Assembly (NCBI RefSeq): GCF_001975825.1
Contig: NZ_MTKN01000014.1
Coordinates: forward strand, 62,001-126,000
Reading direction: 5' to 3'
Length of the DNA stretch: 64,000 bases
Origin: [Flexibacter] sp. ATCC 35208
Lineage (GTDB): Bacteria; Bacteroidota; Bacteroidia; Chitinophagales; Chitinophagaceae
Positions 25,282 through 35,302 of the stretch are shown here, in pieces (position 1 is the first letter of the stretch; each line of letters opens with the position of its first letter). The notes below the pieces were generated by a model. That model saw only the letters and a program-made list of their open reading frames with translations, ran no database searches and was not told the origin of the DNA. A program made the translations under genes and the position numbers.

Positions 25282-25331
25282 TGTAAATGTTTGAAAACCG
25301 GTAAATAATTTATTTACCGGTCGTTTATAAA

Positions 25332-25760
25332 TTAATGTGCCGGATCAGGAGTAGCTGTTGCGTTCTCCGTATTATTGACAATATTATTTAATTCCATATT
25401 GACTATAAAAGTGGCCGTTCCAACTCCTACATTTGTAAAAGTTGTAATCCCCCCTTTCTTCAGTCCCATATTTACCATATCTCTCAAAGAAGCTCTTCCT
25501 GTAAACTGAAGATTATTTAATCCTTTACCCATGCCATAGCCGGTTAGACCAAAGGCAGTCGTTTCCAATCCAAAGTTAAACAATGATTTACCAGTTTTGT
25601 AATCTCCGAAGTTGAGTCCTACATATCCATCCCCCAATCTATAGTCATAAGCACTTCCAATGGCAGCTCCGGCAATTGGAGAGGCACCACTTGCAAATGC
25701 ACAGGTAGCAGGTATATTAAAGGATGTTGGTTCAGATACTGTGATGATAGAACATTGCAT
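25332..25760 (-). pseudogene. 5'-truncated gene: C-terminal end of a large surface or RHS-like protein
   Basis: Residues from about 26 on (GASPIAGAAIGSAYDYRLGD, then GLETTAFGLTGYGMGKGL and TFTNVGVGTATFIV) look like the glycine-rich C-terminal end of a large RHS or polymorphic-toxin-type protein. The first ~25 residues are read antisense to the beta-helix gene on the other strand, so the original N-terminal coding part is missing. The two broken genes meet head to head near 25690-25740. The original product is a guess. Confidence 0.6.
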
Positions 25761-27294
25761 CGTAAGTCAGATTGCCGTTAATGCTGATAGTGGCGCTGTG
25801 TCCGGCCTGATGCTTAAACATGGGAATTATCAAAACATTTTTTGCCGGAATGATACTGTCAGCTATTTATATTCAAATGTAAATATACACGGTATCTATT
25901 CTTTAATGATGAACAGTGGAGGTGCATTTACTGCCAATAATACCATTGAGGATAACCAGGTATATGGACTATATAATAATGGCACTATAAAGGGATCTGT
26001 AAGGGGCATCTTTTCTGAAAATGAGATTGGGGCTGGGTCATCGTTAAGTACCTATCTTAATAATACTATCAGACGAAATACTATTTATGATTTATATACT
26101 ACAAGTACTAATGCAGCTACTATTGTAACTGGCATAGAGAATACCAATCTTTATTATCAATATTTGTATGTGGACTCTAATAGTATTCATTCTCTGCATA
26201 ACCCTGCTGCTTATTCAGGTACACAGTATTCTCCTGCTGTGCAGGGAATCAGTGCAAGAGGTCCCAAAAACTCACCTGTCCGCATTCGGGGAAATACCAT
26301 TTATGACCTAGAGAACACTGCGACTCCTGTGGCATACGTGTCGGGTATTACCTGTTTGCATAACGGTAATACGAATGTTTTACAGGTGCTTAAAAACAGA
26401 ATATATGATCTGAGAACACCCCTGGCAACGTCAGGTATCGTTAGCGGGGTGTTGTTAAACGGCTCATCTGGTGCAGGTTCTTTTACCGTTCAGAATAATA
26501 TGATTAGTTTGTCTCCGACTAAGACGGAGGTCTATGGCATTAATTTGTTGCAAATCTCTACCGCTGTTTCATCTTATTATAATAGCATTTCGATTGGGGG
26601 TACTGTGGCCGGTAGTAACATTTCTGCTGCGTTCAGGAAATCAAGATTTACGGGTACCATTGTTACTTCTGTCAATAATATCTATTACAATACCAGGACA
26701 GGCGGCACCGGAAAACATTATGCCCTGGTGAATGAAAGGCCTGTTCCTGCACAGGAATGGATATTATCTGACTATAATGATTTGTATAGTGTAAATCCGG
26801 CAACTGTGGGATTATGGTATAATAAACCACTCAGTTTTGCTGTATTTAAAGATAGCAGTAATATGGATATACATTCGATATCTGTGCCTGTATCTTTTGT
26901 AGATACGACAACTGCCGACCTGCATTTATTGACAGGAGACAGTGCATTAGTTGCGGGAACTTCTTCCACATCGGTTACAGATGATTATGATGGTGATGAG
27001 AGACATGCGATTCCTACTATCGGCGCAGATGAACTGGAGGTGATGATGGCATTGCTGAAGGATGAAGGTAAAGAAACAGTTGTTATATATCCGAATCCCA
27101 CACATGATTATCTAACGGTGAATATAGCCGACAATGCTTTATTGAGTGTTTATGACACGCAGGGAAAGAAGATTTTGGATAAGAAGGCAGTTTCGAAAAC
27201 GGTGGTAAATGTACAAAAATTGGTACCTGGTATATATTTACTGATGATAAGGTCTTCATCAGGAATATCGGCGAAGTGGTTTATAAAGCAATAA
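25660..27294 (+). pseudogene. 5'-truncated beta-helix surface protein with T9SS tail
   Basis: Up to 544 residues of a right-handed parallel beta-helix (Asn-rich rungs such as NTIEDNQVYGLYNNGTI), ending in a type A T9SS sorting domain (VVIYPNPTHDYLTVNI ... PGIYLLMIRSSSG). Proteins with this tail cross the outer membrane through the type IX system and need an N-terminal Sec signal. None is present: residues 1-18 are antisense to the neighbouring truncated gene, and the homologous part seems to start near KDVGSDTVMIEHC (about 25715). I infer loss of signal peptide and first rungs by a rearrangement. Confidence 0.65.
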
Positions 27295-27423
27295 ACTTAT
27301 TGGAAACGAATGTGCACACTAACTACCCGTTTATATGTATCTAATGGAAAAACCTGATGGTAATTATCCCCCCAATATCATCAGTGCCGGAGATGACGCA
27401 GGATGTAGCTTTTAATAATAGTA

Positions 27424-27464
27424 AAATAAGACTGGTAGCTAAGTTTAGCCACTGGTCTTATTTG
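27424..27464. terminator. Bidirectional terminator-like hairpin
   Basis: Imperfect 18-bp stem (AAATAAGACTGGTAGCTA / TAGCCACTGGTCTTATTT) between the convergent beta-helix remnant and the SDR gene. Confidence 0.6.
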
Positions 27465-27574
27465 CAAATAATTTCCCTTACTATCTTTTCCCTGATTAAT
27501 TAATGAGCCTTGTGTAACTCAGTTTACAATGATAACGAATAGTAACTCGTTGGATCAGGTTGAAAACAACACCA

Positions 27575-28372
27575 TCATTTCACCACCGGAAAATTCCCTC
27601 CATCAATAATTAAATTCGCTCCGCTGATATAAGAAGCCGCAGGTGAAACAAGGAAGTAGATCAGCTCCGCCGTTTCCTCCGGCGCTGCCATTCTTCCCAT
27701 TGGTACACCCCCTAACCTTTCAAAAAGTTTCCCCGTCATTTCCTCCACACTGATGTTGCTTTGTTTTGCATAATCTTCCAAAAAGGAAGTCATCGCCTCC
27801 GTTTTATTTAAACCGGGAGATACAGTTACTACCCTTACCCCTTTACCAGCTACCTCTGTTGCCAATGTTTTACTATAAGTATTCAATGCAGACTTTGCAA
27901 CACTATAAGCCATCGTCGACTCCCATATTGGAAACTGGCTGCTGGTAGAGGATATGTGAATGATCACACCACTCTTTTGCGCCAGCATTGTAGGTAACAA
28001 AGCCCGGTCCAGCCGAACGGAAGCAAGCAAATTTACCTGCAGGGCCTGGTCCCAATGTTCATCCGTCAAGGTACTAAAGCCCCCACCCGGATACACGTTT
28101 GCCCCCATGTTATTGATGATGATATCTATCCGCCCAAATTGTTGATTAATAATATCTGCTACTTTGCTGACCTCTTCAGCCCGCGATAGGTCTGCCGCTA
28201 TAAATGTATATGTTACATCGGGATCTTCCGGTTGGTTACGGGCTGTGACGATAACAGTTGCACCTGCCTGCTCTAGTCTTTTAACCACCGCTTTTCCAAT
28301 TCCTTTTGTGCCGCCGGTTACCAGTGCTATTTTACCCGCTAATACCGCATCTATTGTTGGTTTACTTTTCAT
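27575..28372 (-). CDS. Short-chain dehydrogenase/reductase (SDR)
   Basis: 265 residues, classical SDR length. NAD(P)-binding TGGTKGIG (residues 19-26), the NNMGANV structural motif, and the catalytic Ser (ISSTSSQF) and Tyr/Lys (YSVAK, about residue 160) are all present; the C terminus ends with the usual ASYISGANLIIDGG. It reduces or oxidises a small carbonyl/alcohol substrate in the cytoplasm. It is divergent from an HxlR regulator with two operator-like repeats between them, so it is probably a regulated detoxification enzyme. Confidence 0.92.
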   Translation of the reverse strand: MKSKPTIDAVLAGKIALVTGGTKGIGKAVVKRLEQAGATVIVTARNQPEDPDVTYTFIAADLSRAEEVSKVADIINQQFGRIDIIINNMGANVYPGGGFSTLTDEHWDQALQVNLLASVRLDRALLPTMLAQKSGVIIHISSTSSQFPIWESTMAYSVAKSALNTYSKTLATEVAGKGVRVVTVSPGLNKTEAMTSFLEDYAKQSNISVEEMTGKLFERLGGVPMGRMAAPEETAELIYFLVSPAASYISGANLIIDGGNFPVVK

Positions 28373-28474
28373 GCTATTTTTTTTTAATTCCCTTATCGTT
28401 AGCTTTGATTTAAATTAGTTCCATAAAGTAACTAAAACGGTTGCTTCTATTCATTCTCACAACATGAATAGGTG

Positions 28475-28522
28475 GTAACGCTCATGTAACTAAAAGGCCA
28501 AAAGTGGTAACATTCATGTAAC
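28475..28522. promoter_or_regulatory. Two GTAAC-N6-GTAAC operator candidates (SDR/hxlR divergon)
   Basis: GTAAC half-sites lie at 28475, 28486, 28507 and 28518: two pairs with 11-bp half-site spacing, 32 bp apart, immediately before the hxlR ATG at 28525. The same GTrAC-N6-GTAAC arrangement recurs before the hxlR gene at 41734, which suggests an HxlR-family operator. Confidence 0.7.
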
Positions 28523-28524
28523 CA

Positions 28525-28899
28525 ATGAAGAAATTTAAAGAACATACATCAACCTGCCCGATCGTTCACACGATGACCTATATTGGCGGAAAGTGGAAGC
28601 CAATTATTCTGGGCCGGCTGGTAAATGGTGCTGTTCGTTTTGGAAAGCTGGCAGTACAAATACCAGATATATCGCGCAAGATATTGACTGAACAACTCAA
28701 GGAATTAGAGAATGACGGATTAATTTTGAGGCATAGCTATAACGAAAAACCACCGCGTGTCGAATATGAGCTAAGCGAGATCGGCAAAACAGTTATTCCA
28801 GTTTTAATGGCTATGACAGAATTAGGTGGGCAAATGCATGATGCTATTACCAAATATAAGAATAGTATTAAAATGCATCAAAAGTCGATCCAGGCTTAA
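28525..28899 (+). CDS. HxlR-family transcriptional regulator
   Basis: 124 residues with the winged-helix core MTYIGGKWKPIILGRLVNG and ISRKILTEQLKELENDGLI. Cys11 (STCPIVH) is at the position used for redox or electrophile sensing in HxlR relatives such as YodB. It is divergent from the SDR gene it probably controls, with paired repeats directly in front of its own start, so autoregulation is likely. Confidence 0.92.
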   Translation: MKKFKEHTSTCPIVHTMTYIGGKWKPIILGRLVNGAVRFGKLAVQIPDISRKILTEQLKELENDGLILRHSYNEKPPRVEYELSEIGKTVIPVLMAMTELGGQMHDAITKYKNSIKMHQKSIQA

Positions 28900-28973
28900 A
28901 CCAATGTACGGTGTGGGCTAGATCTTAATGCCATTCAAATTGATGTGCCGTTTTCCTGCATACAGGATATGTA

Positions 28974-29672
28974 TTACGCCAACATTTTTGATACATATTC
29001 TTTATAGCTCGCCCCAATAGGTATTTCAGTTCCGCCAACCTCGATATCGTTCGCGGTAAAAGCAGTAATTTTATTTATGTTCACCAGAAAGGAACGGTGA
29101 ATACGAAGGAAGGGTTTACCTGTCAATTCCTTTTCAAAATCCCCAAATTTATATTTGGCTGTAATTTTTTTATCTGCAAAATGAATGACTATATAATCCT
29201 TTATACTTTCCACATAAATAATCTCATCGATCTGGATTCTATGGATCTTACCTTTAGACCGGATATGCATAACCAGGTCCTTGTCTCCCATTACTGGTGC
29301 TGGTTGCTGCACGGGGGATTTTATTCTTAAAAAGCGGTCAATCGCCTTGATGAACCTTTCGAAGGTGATAGGCTTCAATAGATAATCTACCAGATCCAGC
29401 TCATACCCTTCAACTGCATATTCACGGTACGCAGTCGTAATTATTACGGCAGGAGGATGCTGCAAAGCTCTGAGGAATGAAAGTCCGGTAATCTTTGGCA
29501 TCTTTATATCGAGAAACAGCAGGTCGATGGCGGTCGACCTTAATACCTCCATAGCCTGCACTGCATTAGAACAGGTGCCCACTACTTCAAAACCATCCAG
29601 CTGCGAAATATGGTTCTGGATTAATTGTATGGCCAATGGCTCGTCATCAACTACAAGACACTTTATTTTCAT
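28974..29672 (-). CDS. LytTR-type response regulator
   Basis: Start at 29672 (MKIKCLVVDDEPLA) is preferred over an in-frame codon inside the kinase gene. About 232 residues: receiver domain with acidic VVDDEP, phospho-acceptor Asp in LLFLDIKMP and conserved Lys in YLLKPI; C-terminal LytTR DNA-binding domain (about 130-232; IIYVESIKDYIVIHF, FLRIHRSFLVNINKI). It lies 10 bp downstream of its kinase, an operonic pair. Targets are unknown; the divergent beta-lactamase-like gene is a candidate. Confidence 0.93.
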   Translation of the reverse strand: MKIKCLVVDDEPLAIQLIQNHISQLDGFEVVGTCSNAVQAMEVLRSTAIDLLFLDIKMPKITGLSFLRALQHPPAVIITTAYREYAVEGYELDLVDYLLKPITFERFIKAIDRFLRIKSPVQQPAPVMGDKDLVMHIRSKGKIHRIQIDEIIYVESIKDYIVIHFADKKITAKYKFGDFEKELTGKPFLRIHRSFLVNINKITAFTANDIEVGGTEIPIGASYKEYVSKMLA

Positions 29673-29682
29673 ACGGTCATTT

Positions 29683-30774
29683 TTATTGTACTTCATTACC
29701 ATTGAGATGAATACCCAATAAAACTACGTAAATATTATCATCCGTATTTACCTGTAGTTGATACCTGTCTCCATAAAGTAAATCAAGCTGTTTCCGGATA
29801 TTAATCAGCCCGATCCTATCTGTTTTATTTTCGCCAGGCTCCGGTAAAAAGCCATTGGAAACCCTGAAATAAAAATTTCCTCCCTGTAAACTAAGATCTA
29901 TGTCAATAACAGGTTCTCCTATATTTTCTCCTGCTCCATGCTTAAAGGAGTTTTCTACAAGTGATAACAACACCAGGGGTACGACCATTGCATCTTCATC
30001 TATTGAATACTTAAAATTTACCTGAAGACGGTCATTATACCTTAATTTTTCAAGGTCAATATAGTTATTGATAAGCCTGATCTCTTCACTTATGGGAACA
30101 TACTTCTTATTACATTTATACAATACGTGGTCAAGTATTTCTGAAAGGCCGGCAATAGATTTCGAAGTGACCGGAGAATTTATCAGGGACAGGGAGTAAA
30201 TATTATTCAATGTATTGAATAGGAAATGCGGATTGAGTTGAGCTTTTAACACATTTAATTCAGACTGTACCTTTTCCTTTTCCAAAGCCAGGCTGCGCTG
30301 CTGCACAATGTATTGATCCTTGATCAATTTCATCAGGGCAAATACCCACGCTGCGGAAAAGGTCTGTGCGAAATAATGTACAAACAACTTAGGAAAATCC
30401 GTCATGATATCCCAAAGCGACTCCTGCCCAAAAGGCGGTACCCTGATTAGCGGCTCTAGCAAATAAACCACCGTGGCCCTGGAAGCAACACATATAATAT
30501 AACTGCCCGCCAGAAAAAAAATCAGTATCGATAAATAACTCCTACCACCAATGAATGCAGGTATAATCAGATACGCTACAAAATAGGAAGACAGGATCAT
30601 AAAAGACATGTAATAAACATGCCTGTAAAAGATATGCTCAGGCTCTTTATATTCAACCAAATCATACCTGTTGAGAAATATGATGGTAACCGCCGTCCAG
30701 AATAGCAAATGGCTCAGGACGCGGTGTGCAGAATTAAACTTTACAATCCTTTCTATTAATGCCATGACAAACAA
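29683..30774 (-). CDS. LytS-like sensor histidine kinase
   Basis: 363 residues. Four or so membrane helices (about 18-155) with no large periplasmic sensor, a coiled-coil (RSLALEKEKVQSELNVLK), then the HisKA-like motif AQLNPHFLFNTLNNIYSL and the ATPase N-box LVENSFKHG and G-box RIGLINIRKQL. It phosphorylates the LytTR regulator encoded directly downstream. It is divergent from the serine hydrolase gene, with a 10-bp inverted repeat between them. Confidence 0.93.
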   Translation of the reverse strand: MFVMALIERIVKFNSAHRVLSHLLFWTAVTIIFLNRYDLVEYKEPEHIFYRHVYYMSFMILSSYFVAYLIIPAFIGGRSYLSILIFFLAGSYIICVASRATVVYLLEPLIRVPPFGQESLWDIMTDFPKLFVHYFAQTFSAAWVFALMKLIKDQYIVQQRSLALEKEKVQSELNVLKAQLNPHFLFNTLNNIYSLSLINSPVTSKSIAGLSEILDHVLYKCNKKYVPISEEIRLINNYIDLEKLRYNDRLQVNFKYSIDEDAMVVPLVLLSLVENSFKHGAGENIGEPVIDIDLSLQGGNFYFRVSNGFLPEPGENKTDRIGLINIRKQLDLLYGDRYQLQVNTDDNIYVVLLGIHLNGNEVQ

Positions 30775-30932
30775 ATGTTAATATACGACTGTTAGACTGT
30801 TTGATACCCTCCTGTCGATGAACCGGATGTTTTAGATGTTAATCACTTCAAAAATGCATATATAAACTGAATAACATCCGAAAATGTCTGTTTGTCATCT
30901 CATAACATTCCTACATCTACGCTATCATTTCT

Positions 30933-30967
30933 GTATTGGTTAGATATTTATCTTAAATAACCAATAC
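30933..30967. promoter_or_regulatory. 10-bp inverted repeat between kinase operon and serine hydrolase
   Basis: GTATTGGTTA (30933-30942) and TAACCAATAC (30958-30967), a perfect dyad with a 15-bp spacer, about 60 bp ahead of the hydrolase gene. Good operator candidate, possibly for the LytTR regulator encoded next door. Confidence 0.6.
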
Positions 30968-31028
30968 CACTGCAATTGAGAAATGTATCATTTGAGCGGG
31001 ATAAATATAATAGACAAAAAAACAAAAA

Positions 31029-32225
31029 ATGAACACAGGGAAAACATTGATTGCATTAGTTCTTTTTTATATCCCAGCGCTGTTCACGCAGCAGGCTGCA
31101 GGACAGCAAAATGTAAAAGCAAGAGAACTGGATAGCATCATTATTAGCAACATGGATCAGTCTGGCATGGTGGGCGTTGGTGCTGCTGTAATCGTGAATA
31201 AGCAAGTGGTTTGGATGAAAGGCTACGGATATGCTGACCAGGAGAAGAAAATCCCCTTTACGCCAAATACAATCATGAACATCGCATCTATCTCGAAAAC
31301 GTTTACCGGTGTATGTGTAATGAAAGCGCAGGAAGAAGGTAAATTATCCCTTGATGAGGATATCAACACCTATTTACCTTTCAAGGTCATCAACCCCAAT
31401 TTTCCTGATGAAAAAATCACACTGAGACACCTGGGAACACATACCTCCGGCATTACTGATAGGGAGCCCATCTACAGCAATGCCTATCATTATGGAGGAG
31501 ATAGTCCTGAGTCCCTGGGCGATTTCTTAAAAAACTATTTTGATCCGAAAGGTAAATATTATTCCAGCGGGAATTTTTTAAACCAAGGACCGGGAACCTA
31601 TTGGGAATATTCAAATATTGCTACTGCATTGGCGGGGTATATTGTAGAACAGGTAACGGGAGAACCATTAAATGAATATAGTAAGAATCATATTTTTAAA
31701 CCATTAGGGATGATGAATACCGGGTGGTTTCAAACAGAAATTGATCTGTCAAAATATTCCACGCATTATGACAAACAAGGCGACTCTTTAAAAGTGATTC
31801 CATTTTACGGACTTCCTACTTATCCAGATGGTGGGGTGCGCACCTCAGTATCCGAATTGTCACAATATTTTATTGCACTATTAAATGGTGGCGTATATAA
31901 CGGCCATTACCTGCTTAAGCAGTCAACTATAGAGCGGATGCAAAAATTGCAGTTTACAGCCATCAATAAACCTGAAAATATTAATCCACTGACCAAGAAT
32001 GAGGGCCTATTCTGGACTACGAAAGATGGGGGCACGAAGATAGGTTATGGTGGAACAGATCCGGGCGTGAAGACAGAAATGCTGTCAGATCTTTCCCGGG
32101 AAGTAGCGGTGATTCTTTTTACCAATACTTCTCTCAACACGAAGGATCTGCTGAAATATTATTTTAAAGGAATTTTTGACGAACTTTTTAAATATGGATA
32201 TTTCGTCAGAGACAATAAAATATAG
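31029..32225 (+). CDS. Secreted beta-lactamase-related serine hydrolase (class C / PBP fold)
   Basis: 398 residues with a signal peptide (about 1-25, ending AAGQ). The active-site Ser-X-X-Lys is SISKTF (about residue 90), the Tyr-X-Asn motif is YSN in YWEYSNIATALAG, and the third motif is replaced by GYGGTDPG. This family covers DD-peptidases, esterases and D-aminoacylases as well as AmpC-like enzymes, so antibiotic hydrolysis should not be assumed. It is periplasmic and divergent from the LytS/LytTR operon, which may regulate it. Confidence 0.88.
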   Translation: MNTGKTLIALVLFYIPALFTQQAAGQQNVKARELDSIIISNMDQSGMVGVGAAVIVNKQVVWMKGYGYADQEKKIPFTPNTIMNIASISKTFTGVCVMKAQEEGKLSLDEDINTYLPFKVINPNFPDEKITLRHLGTHTSGITDREPIYSNAYHYGGDSPESLGDFLKNYFDPKGKYYSSGNFLNQGPGTYWEYSNIATALAGYIVEQVTGEPLNEYSKNHIFKPLGMMNTGWFQTEIDLSKYSTHYDKQGDSLKVIPFYGLPTYPDGGVRTSVSELSQYFIALLNGGVYNGHYLLKQSTIERMQKLQFTAINKPENINPLTKNEGLFWTTKDGGTKIGYGGTDPGVKTEMLSDLSREVAVILFTNTSLNTKDLLKYYFKGIFDELFKYGYFVRDNKI

Positions 32226-32524
32226 TTTGCATTATTCGACTTTTGAAACGTTTACTAAATTGCGTTGCAGAAGAAAGGCATGCTAACATAAAAGTTAGTC
32301 TATTGATGAATGTTCATCACCGGGGGCGGCTAAGTGTTGATCTATGGTTGTATAGGTTCCAATCCTGATATGGGCGTCTAAGAGTGGGCCTGTTTGCGAT
32401 AAAATAAATTTTAACTGGTTTGATCGCTCCTGGAATGGGGGCTATCTGAGAAATGGTATTATACTTGCCATAGGAAATACTTTTCAGCGGGTTCTCCTGT
32501 TATCGCAAACTATTATGTTAAAAA

Positions 32525-33295
32525 ATGGCTATTAAGCAAGAAGTGAAGAAGTCTATGACGCAAAGTGTGAAAGTGATTTTGGGGATTTTATGTATGTTCA
32601 GCAGCCTCCTGGCTGGGGCTCAACCTCCGGAGGATACAGCAAAAAGCGAACAAAAAACTGTTTATCTGTTTAGTGGTATAGGAGCAGACTCTAGTATATT
32701 TATGAACCTGAAACTTCCAGGATATCACATCGTCTACATAAACTGGATTCCTGCGTTGCCTACTGAATCAATCAGGCAATATGCAGGTAGGATAAAGAGC
32801 CAGATCACCGTTGAAAATCCGGATCTTATCGGACTTTCTTTTGGAGGTATCGTAGCTGTGGAAGTTTCAAAACAGATAAAGATTGATAAAATGGTGTTGA
32901 TCTCTTCAGTCAAAACAAAGTATGAATTGAACAGGTTTCAGTACTTTTTCATGAAATTGGGATTATATCGAATCATTCCCGGTCCATTAATAAAACGTGC
33001 TAATTTTCTCTCCTATCGGTATTTTGGTGCCCAGTCCCCAAATGATAAAAAGACATTAACGAATTTATTGGCGCAAACAGATGTGTCTTTTTTCCGTTGG
33101 GCACTGAAAAGCATTGCTTATTGGGATAATAAAGTACCCCCGGAGAGAACTATTCAAATACACGGTACTGCCGATAGAGTAATAACCGGCAGGCTTGTGC
33201 ATCCTGACTATCGCATTAAGGGTGGAGGGCATCTCATGGTTGTTAATAAAGCAGATACCATTAGTAAAATTATCACGAATTACCTGGATGAATAA
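32525..33295 (+). CDS. Exported alpha/beta hydrolase (256 aa)
   Basis: Alpha/beta hydrolase fold with nucleophile elbow GLSFGG, a later Asp in IHGTADRVI and catalytic His in GGGHLMVV. A hydrophobic N-terminal segment (ILGILCMFSSLLAGAQ) acts as signal peptide; the internal ATG at 32555 (MTQSVKV) may be the true start. No lid domain is evident. Relatives are small esterases or peptidases; the substrate is unknown. It is a stand-alone gene; the preceding 299 bp show nothing recognisable. Confidence 0.78.
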   Translation: MAIKQEVKKSMTQSVKVILGILCMFSSLLAGAQPPEDTAKSEQKTVYLFSGIGADSSIFMNLKLPGYHIVYINWIPALPTESIRQYAGRIKSQITVENPDLIGLSFGGIVAVEVSKQIKIDKMVLISSVKTKYELNRFQYFFMKLGLYRIIPGPLIKRANFLSYRYFGAQSPNDKKTLTNLLAQTDVSFFRWALKSIAYWDNKVPPERTIQIHGTADRVITGRLVHPDYRIKGGGHLMVVNKADTISKIITNYLDE

Positions 33296-33484
33296 TACGC
33301 TCTCCATCCCGACTACAAGCTTTATGCACGTACATGCCCGTTCATGATCGTGCACATAAGAACCATGATATGGCTGCAGATACTGTGTTTTTAGATTGCT
33401 TTTTTATCCCTACAGGGGATTAAGATCAACATGTAATCAATTATTTGACAACTGTTTGTTATTCTATTCTCGTAAATAGCTTCT

Positions 33485-34288
33485 TTAACTAAACATTTTC
33501 GTTATCAGAGAATTCATTAAATCCCAATCTGTGTGTTTAGTAGGCTCGCTTTTTAACACTGCCAACTTCTTTTGAAATTCATCCTTTCTTTCCTGCTGTT
33601 CTTGTATTAACCGCTCTTTATTAATATGTGTAGTGCCCCAATCTTTTTCTACTGCTATCTGAACCTGCATATCCATTGCCTGAAAGAAGCGATTGCCAAA
33701 ATCTTCTATCTCACTGACGAAAACTTCGTATTCCATTTCAACTTCTCCGTTTTGAGCCGTCCATACAGGAATATTATTCTCTGTTTGATGGTCTGCTTTC
33801 CAGACAATGGAAATATTATTCCTGTTTCTGAAAAAACTAATACCCGGTCCGCTTGTTAAGTGCATAGCGGTAAGTGTTCTGCTGTATATCCATTCGATCG
33901 TCTTATCGTAGCGATCGTAATAGGTATCTATATCAATTGAAGGGTCTTCCGACAATTTATCTAACCATTTTTGGACTGCGCCATAAAACCTGTATAAATG
34001 ATCGTTATTCCTGGCAATCGCATAAAAGGCATCAGGAATAGGTTCAGCAATAGATTCAAATATGCTTGTCCAATCTTCGATCAATCGAACTATTTGGTAC
34101 TCTACATAGTGAGAGGCATTCACATCGCCTGCCAATACTTCATTTGTATATTCGTAAAGAGTGGCTTTATTTAAATCAAGCCAATATTCACCATCCGTGA
34201 GTCCAAACCAATGCATGCTTGTATCTGGAGCATCGCCCCATGGAAAGATGTTGTCCGGATGTCTGAGTTTGAAATTAATGAGCGCCAT
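33485..34288 (-). CDS. DUF5984-like protein, possible immunity protein (267 aa)
   Basis: The N terminus (MALINFKLRHPDNIFPWGDA, then LHWFGLTDGEYWLDL in variant form) matches what I recall of DUF5984, a family often found among toxin-immunity genes and predicted cytoplasmic. C-terminal residues 215-245 are a charged helix (NKERLIQEQQERKDEFQKKL). It lies next to decayed fragments of surface proteins, which supports an orphan immunity gene, but no intact toxin is adjacent. Confidence 0.6.
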   Translation of the reverse strand: MALINFKLRHPDNIFPWGDAPDTSMHWFGLTDGEYWLDLNKATLYEYTNEVLAGDVNASHYVEYQIVRLIEDWTSIFESIAEPIPDAFYAIARNNDHLYRFYGAVQKWLDKLSEDPSIDIDTYYDRYDKTIEWIYSRTLTAMHLTSGPGISFFRNRNNISIVWKADHQTENNIPVWTAQNGEVEMEYEVFVSEIEDFGNRFFQAMDMQVQIAVEKDWGTTHINKERLIQEQQERKDEFQKKLAVLKSEPTKHTDWDLMNSLITKMFS

Positions 34289-34454
34289 AGATAATTAAAG
34301 AATAAAAGTATAGGCAAGGTAGTATAAAAAGTGATAAAGGGTATATTGTAGTATCAAAGAGTAGTATAATGGCCTTTGCGGAGAGATTGGATGAAGCTGG
34401 TATTGCATAAATAAAGAAGCCGCCTCCATTTATTTAGAGACAGCTTCCTCACAA

Positions 34455-34615
34455 ATCCTATAAAAAACGCCAGCGTTTCAGTACAAGTTTTTCAGCCAGC
34501 TTATTTTCTCCAGCTACCAATCCAAATTGCTCTTTGTATGCAACCTTCCCGCTCATATCAGTAATAGTTAAGGGTTGTTGTTTATTCTCCTTACTGTTAA
34601 TTTATGTCAGGACCA
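34455..34615 (-). pseudogene. Remnant of a T9SS C-terminal sorting domain
   Basis: The minus strand reads NKQQPLTITDMSGKVAYKEQ and then AGENKLAEKLVL, a type A T9SS sorting domain, preceded by an in-frame stop (VLT-stop-INSKE). After LVL one extra A shifts the frame; removing it gives LNAGVFYR, the expected end. So nonsense and frameshift mutations mark the tail of a dead surface-protein gene. The rest of the 570-bp gap (34289-34862) shows nothing else. Confidence 0.7.
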
Positions 34616-34862
34616 GCAGAATCTGGTTAATGAAATTATGTAGTAAAAGTGGTAGCGTTATGAGAGGATTTACTGTATTTAAAAAACAGGTAAAAATACC
34701 TGGTAACGGAGGCATTGTTTCTCTTTAGACAATAGCAACAACCGTATTTAAAGGATGTTTTTGATGGCGATCATTAAATGAATAAGTATTATTCTTGATT
34801 GAGCTTTTTTTGTTTTGGTATTATTGCTGAGGCAGCAGGGATGATTTTTTTTGCACGGTTAT

Positions 34863-35174
34863 CTATAGTTTTTCTTCAGCGTATTCTCTAAAGGTCTGAA
34901 GAAGGATTTTTCTCAGCTCCTCATCAGACTTACCTTTATTTTGCTTCTGGATATGCCAGAGCCAGGAACGGCTTTTATTAACATTATTCTTTTCCTGAAA
35001 CCATGGATCAATACCTGGAAATATGTTGGGATTAGAGGCCAGATTAATACCCGACAAATACCCCTCAATATACATTGCCATTGTTTGAAAATTTGGTGAT
35101 ACGCCCATTACCATGGATGGCCTGCTCTCTAAAAGGGCAATGAGTTGTAAAACATCTGATCTGATATCCTTCAT
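34863..35174 (-). CDS. Hypothetical small protein, possible immunity protein (103 aa)
   Basis: A soluble 103-residue protein without signal peptide. Helical N terminus (MKDIRSDVLQLIALLESRPS) and a long C-terminal helix (KSDEELRKILLQTFREYAEEKL). I do not recognise the family; size, charge and position among decayed surface-toxin fragments resemble orphan immunity genes. Monocistronic as far as visible. Confidence 0.55.
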   Translation of the reverse strand: MKDIRSDVLQLIALLESRPSMVMGVSPNFQTMAMYIEGYLSGINLASNPNIFPGIDPWFQEKNNVNKSRSWLWHIQKQNKGKSDEELRKILLQTFREYAEEKL

Positions 35175-35302
35175 TCAATATTTCATTTTACGGTTATTAG
35201 GGATGTTATTTTGGGTATATCATCTACAATGCATTGTCCCAATTATCACTACGTACACGTTTCTCACTATTCAATTACTTTTGTTTAAGTACCCGCTGAA
35301 AA

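Noticed and set aside
31029..32225. Antibiotic-resistance beta-lactamase
   Set aside because: The SxxK/YxN motifs are shared with many peptidases and esterases and the third motif is altered; resistance cannot be claimed.
34534..34728. 64-aa plus-strand open frame
   Set aside because: It is antisense to the T9SS-tail remnant at its left end and otherwise featureless.
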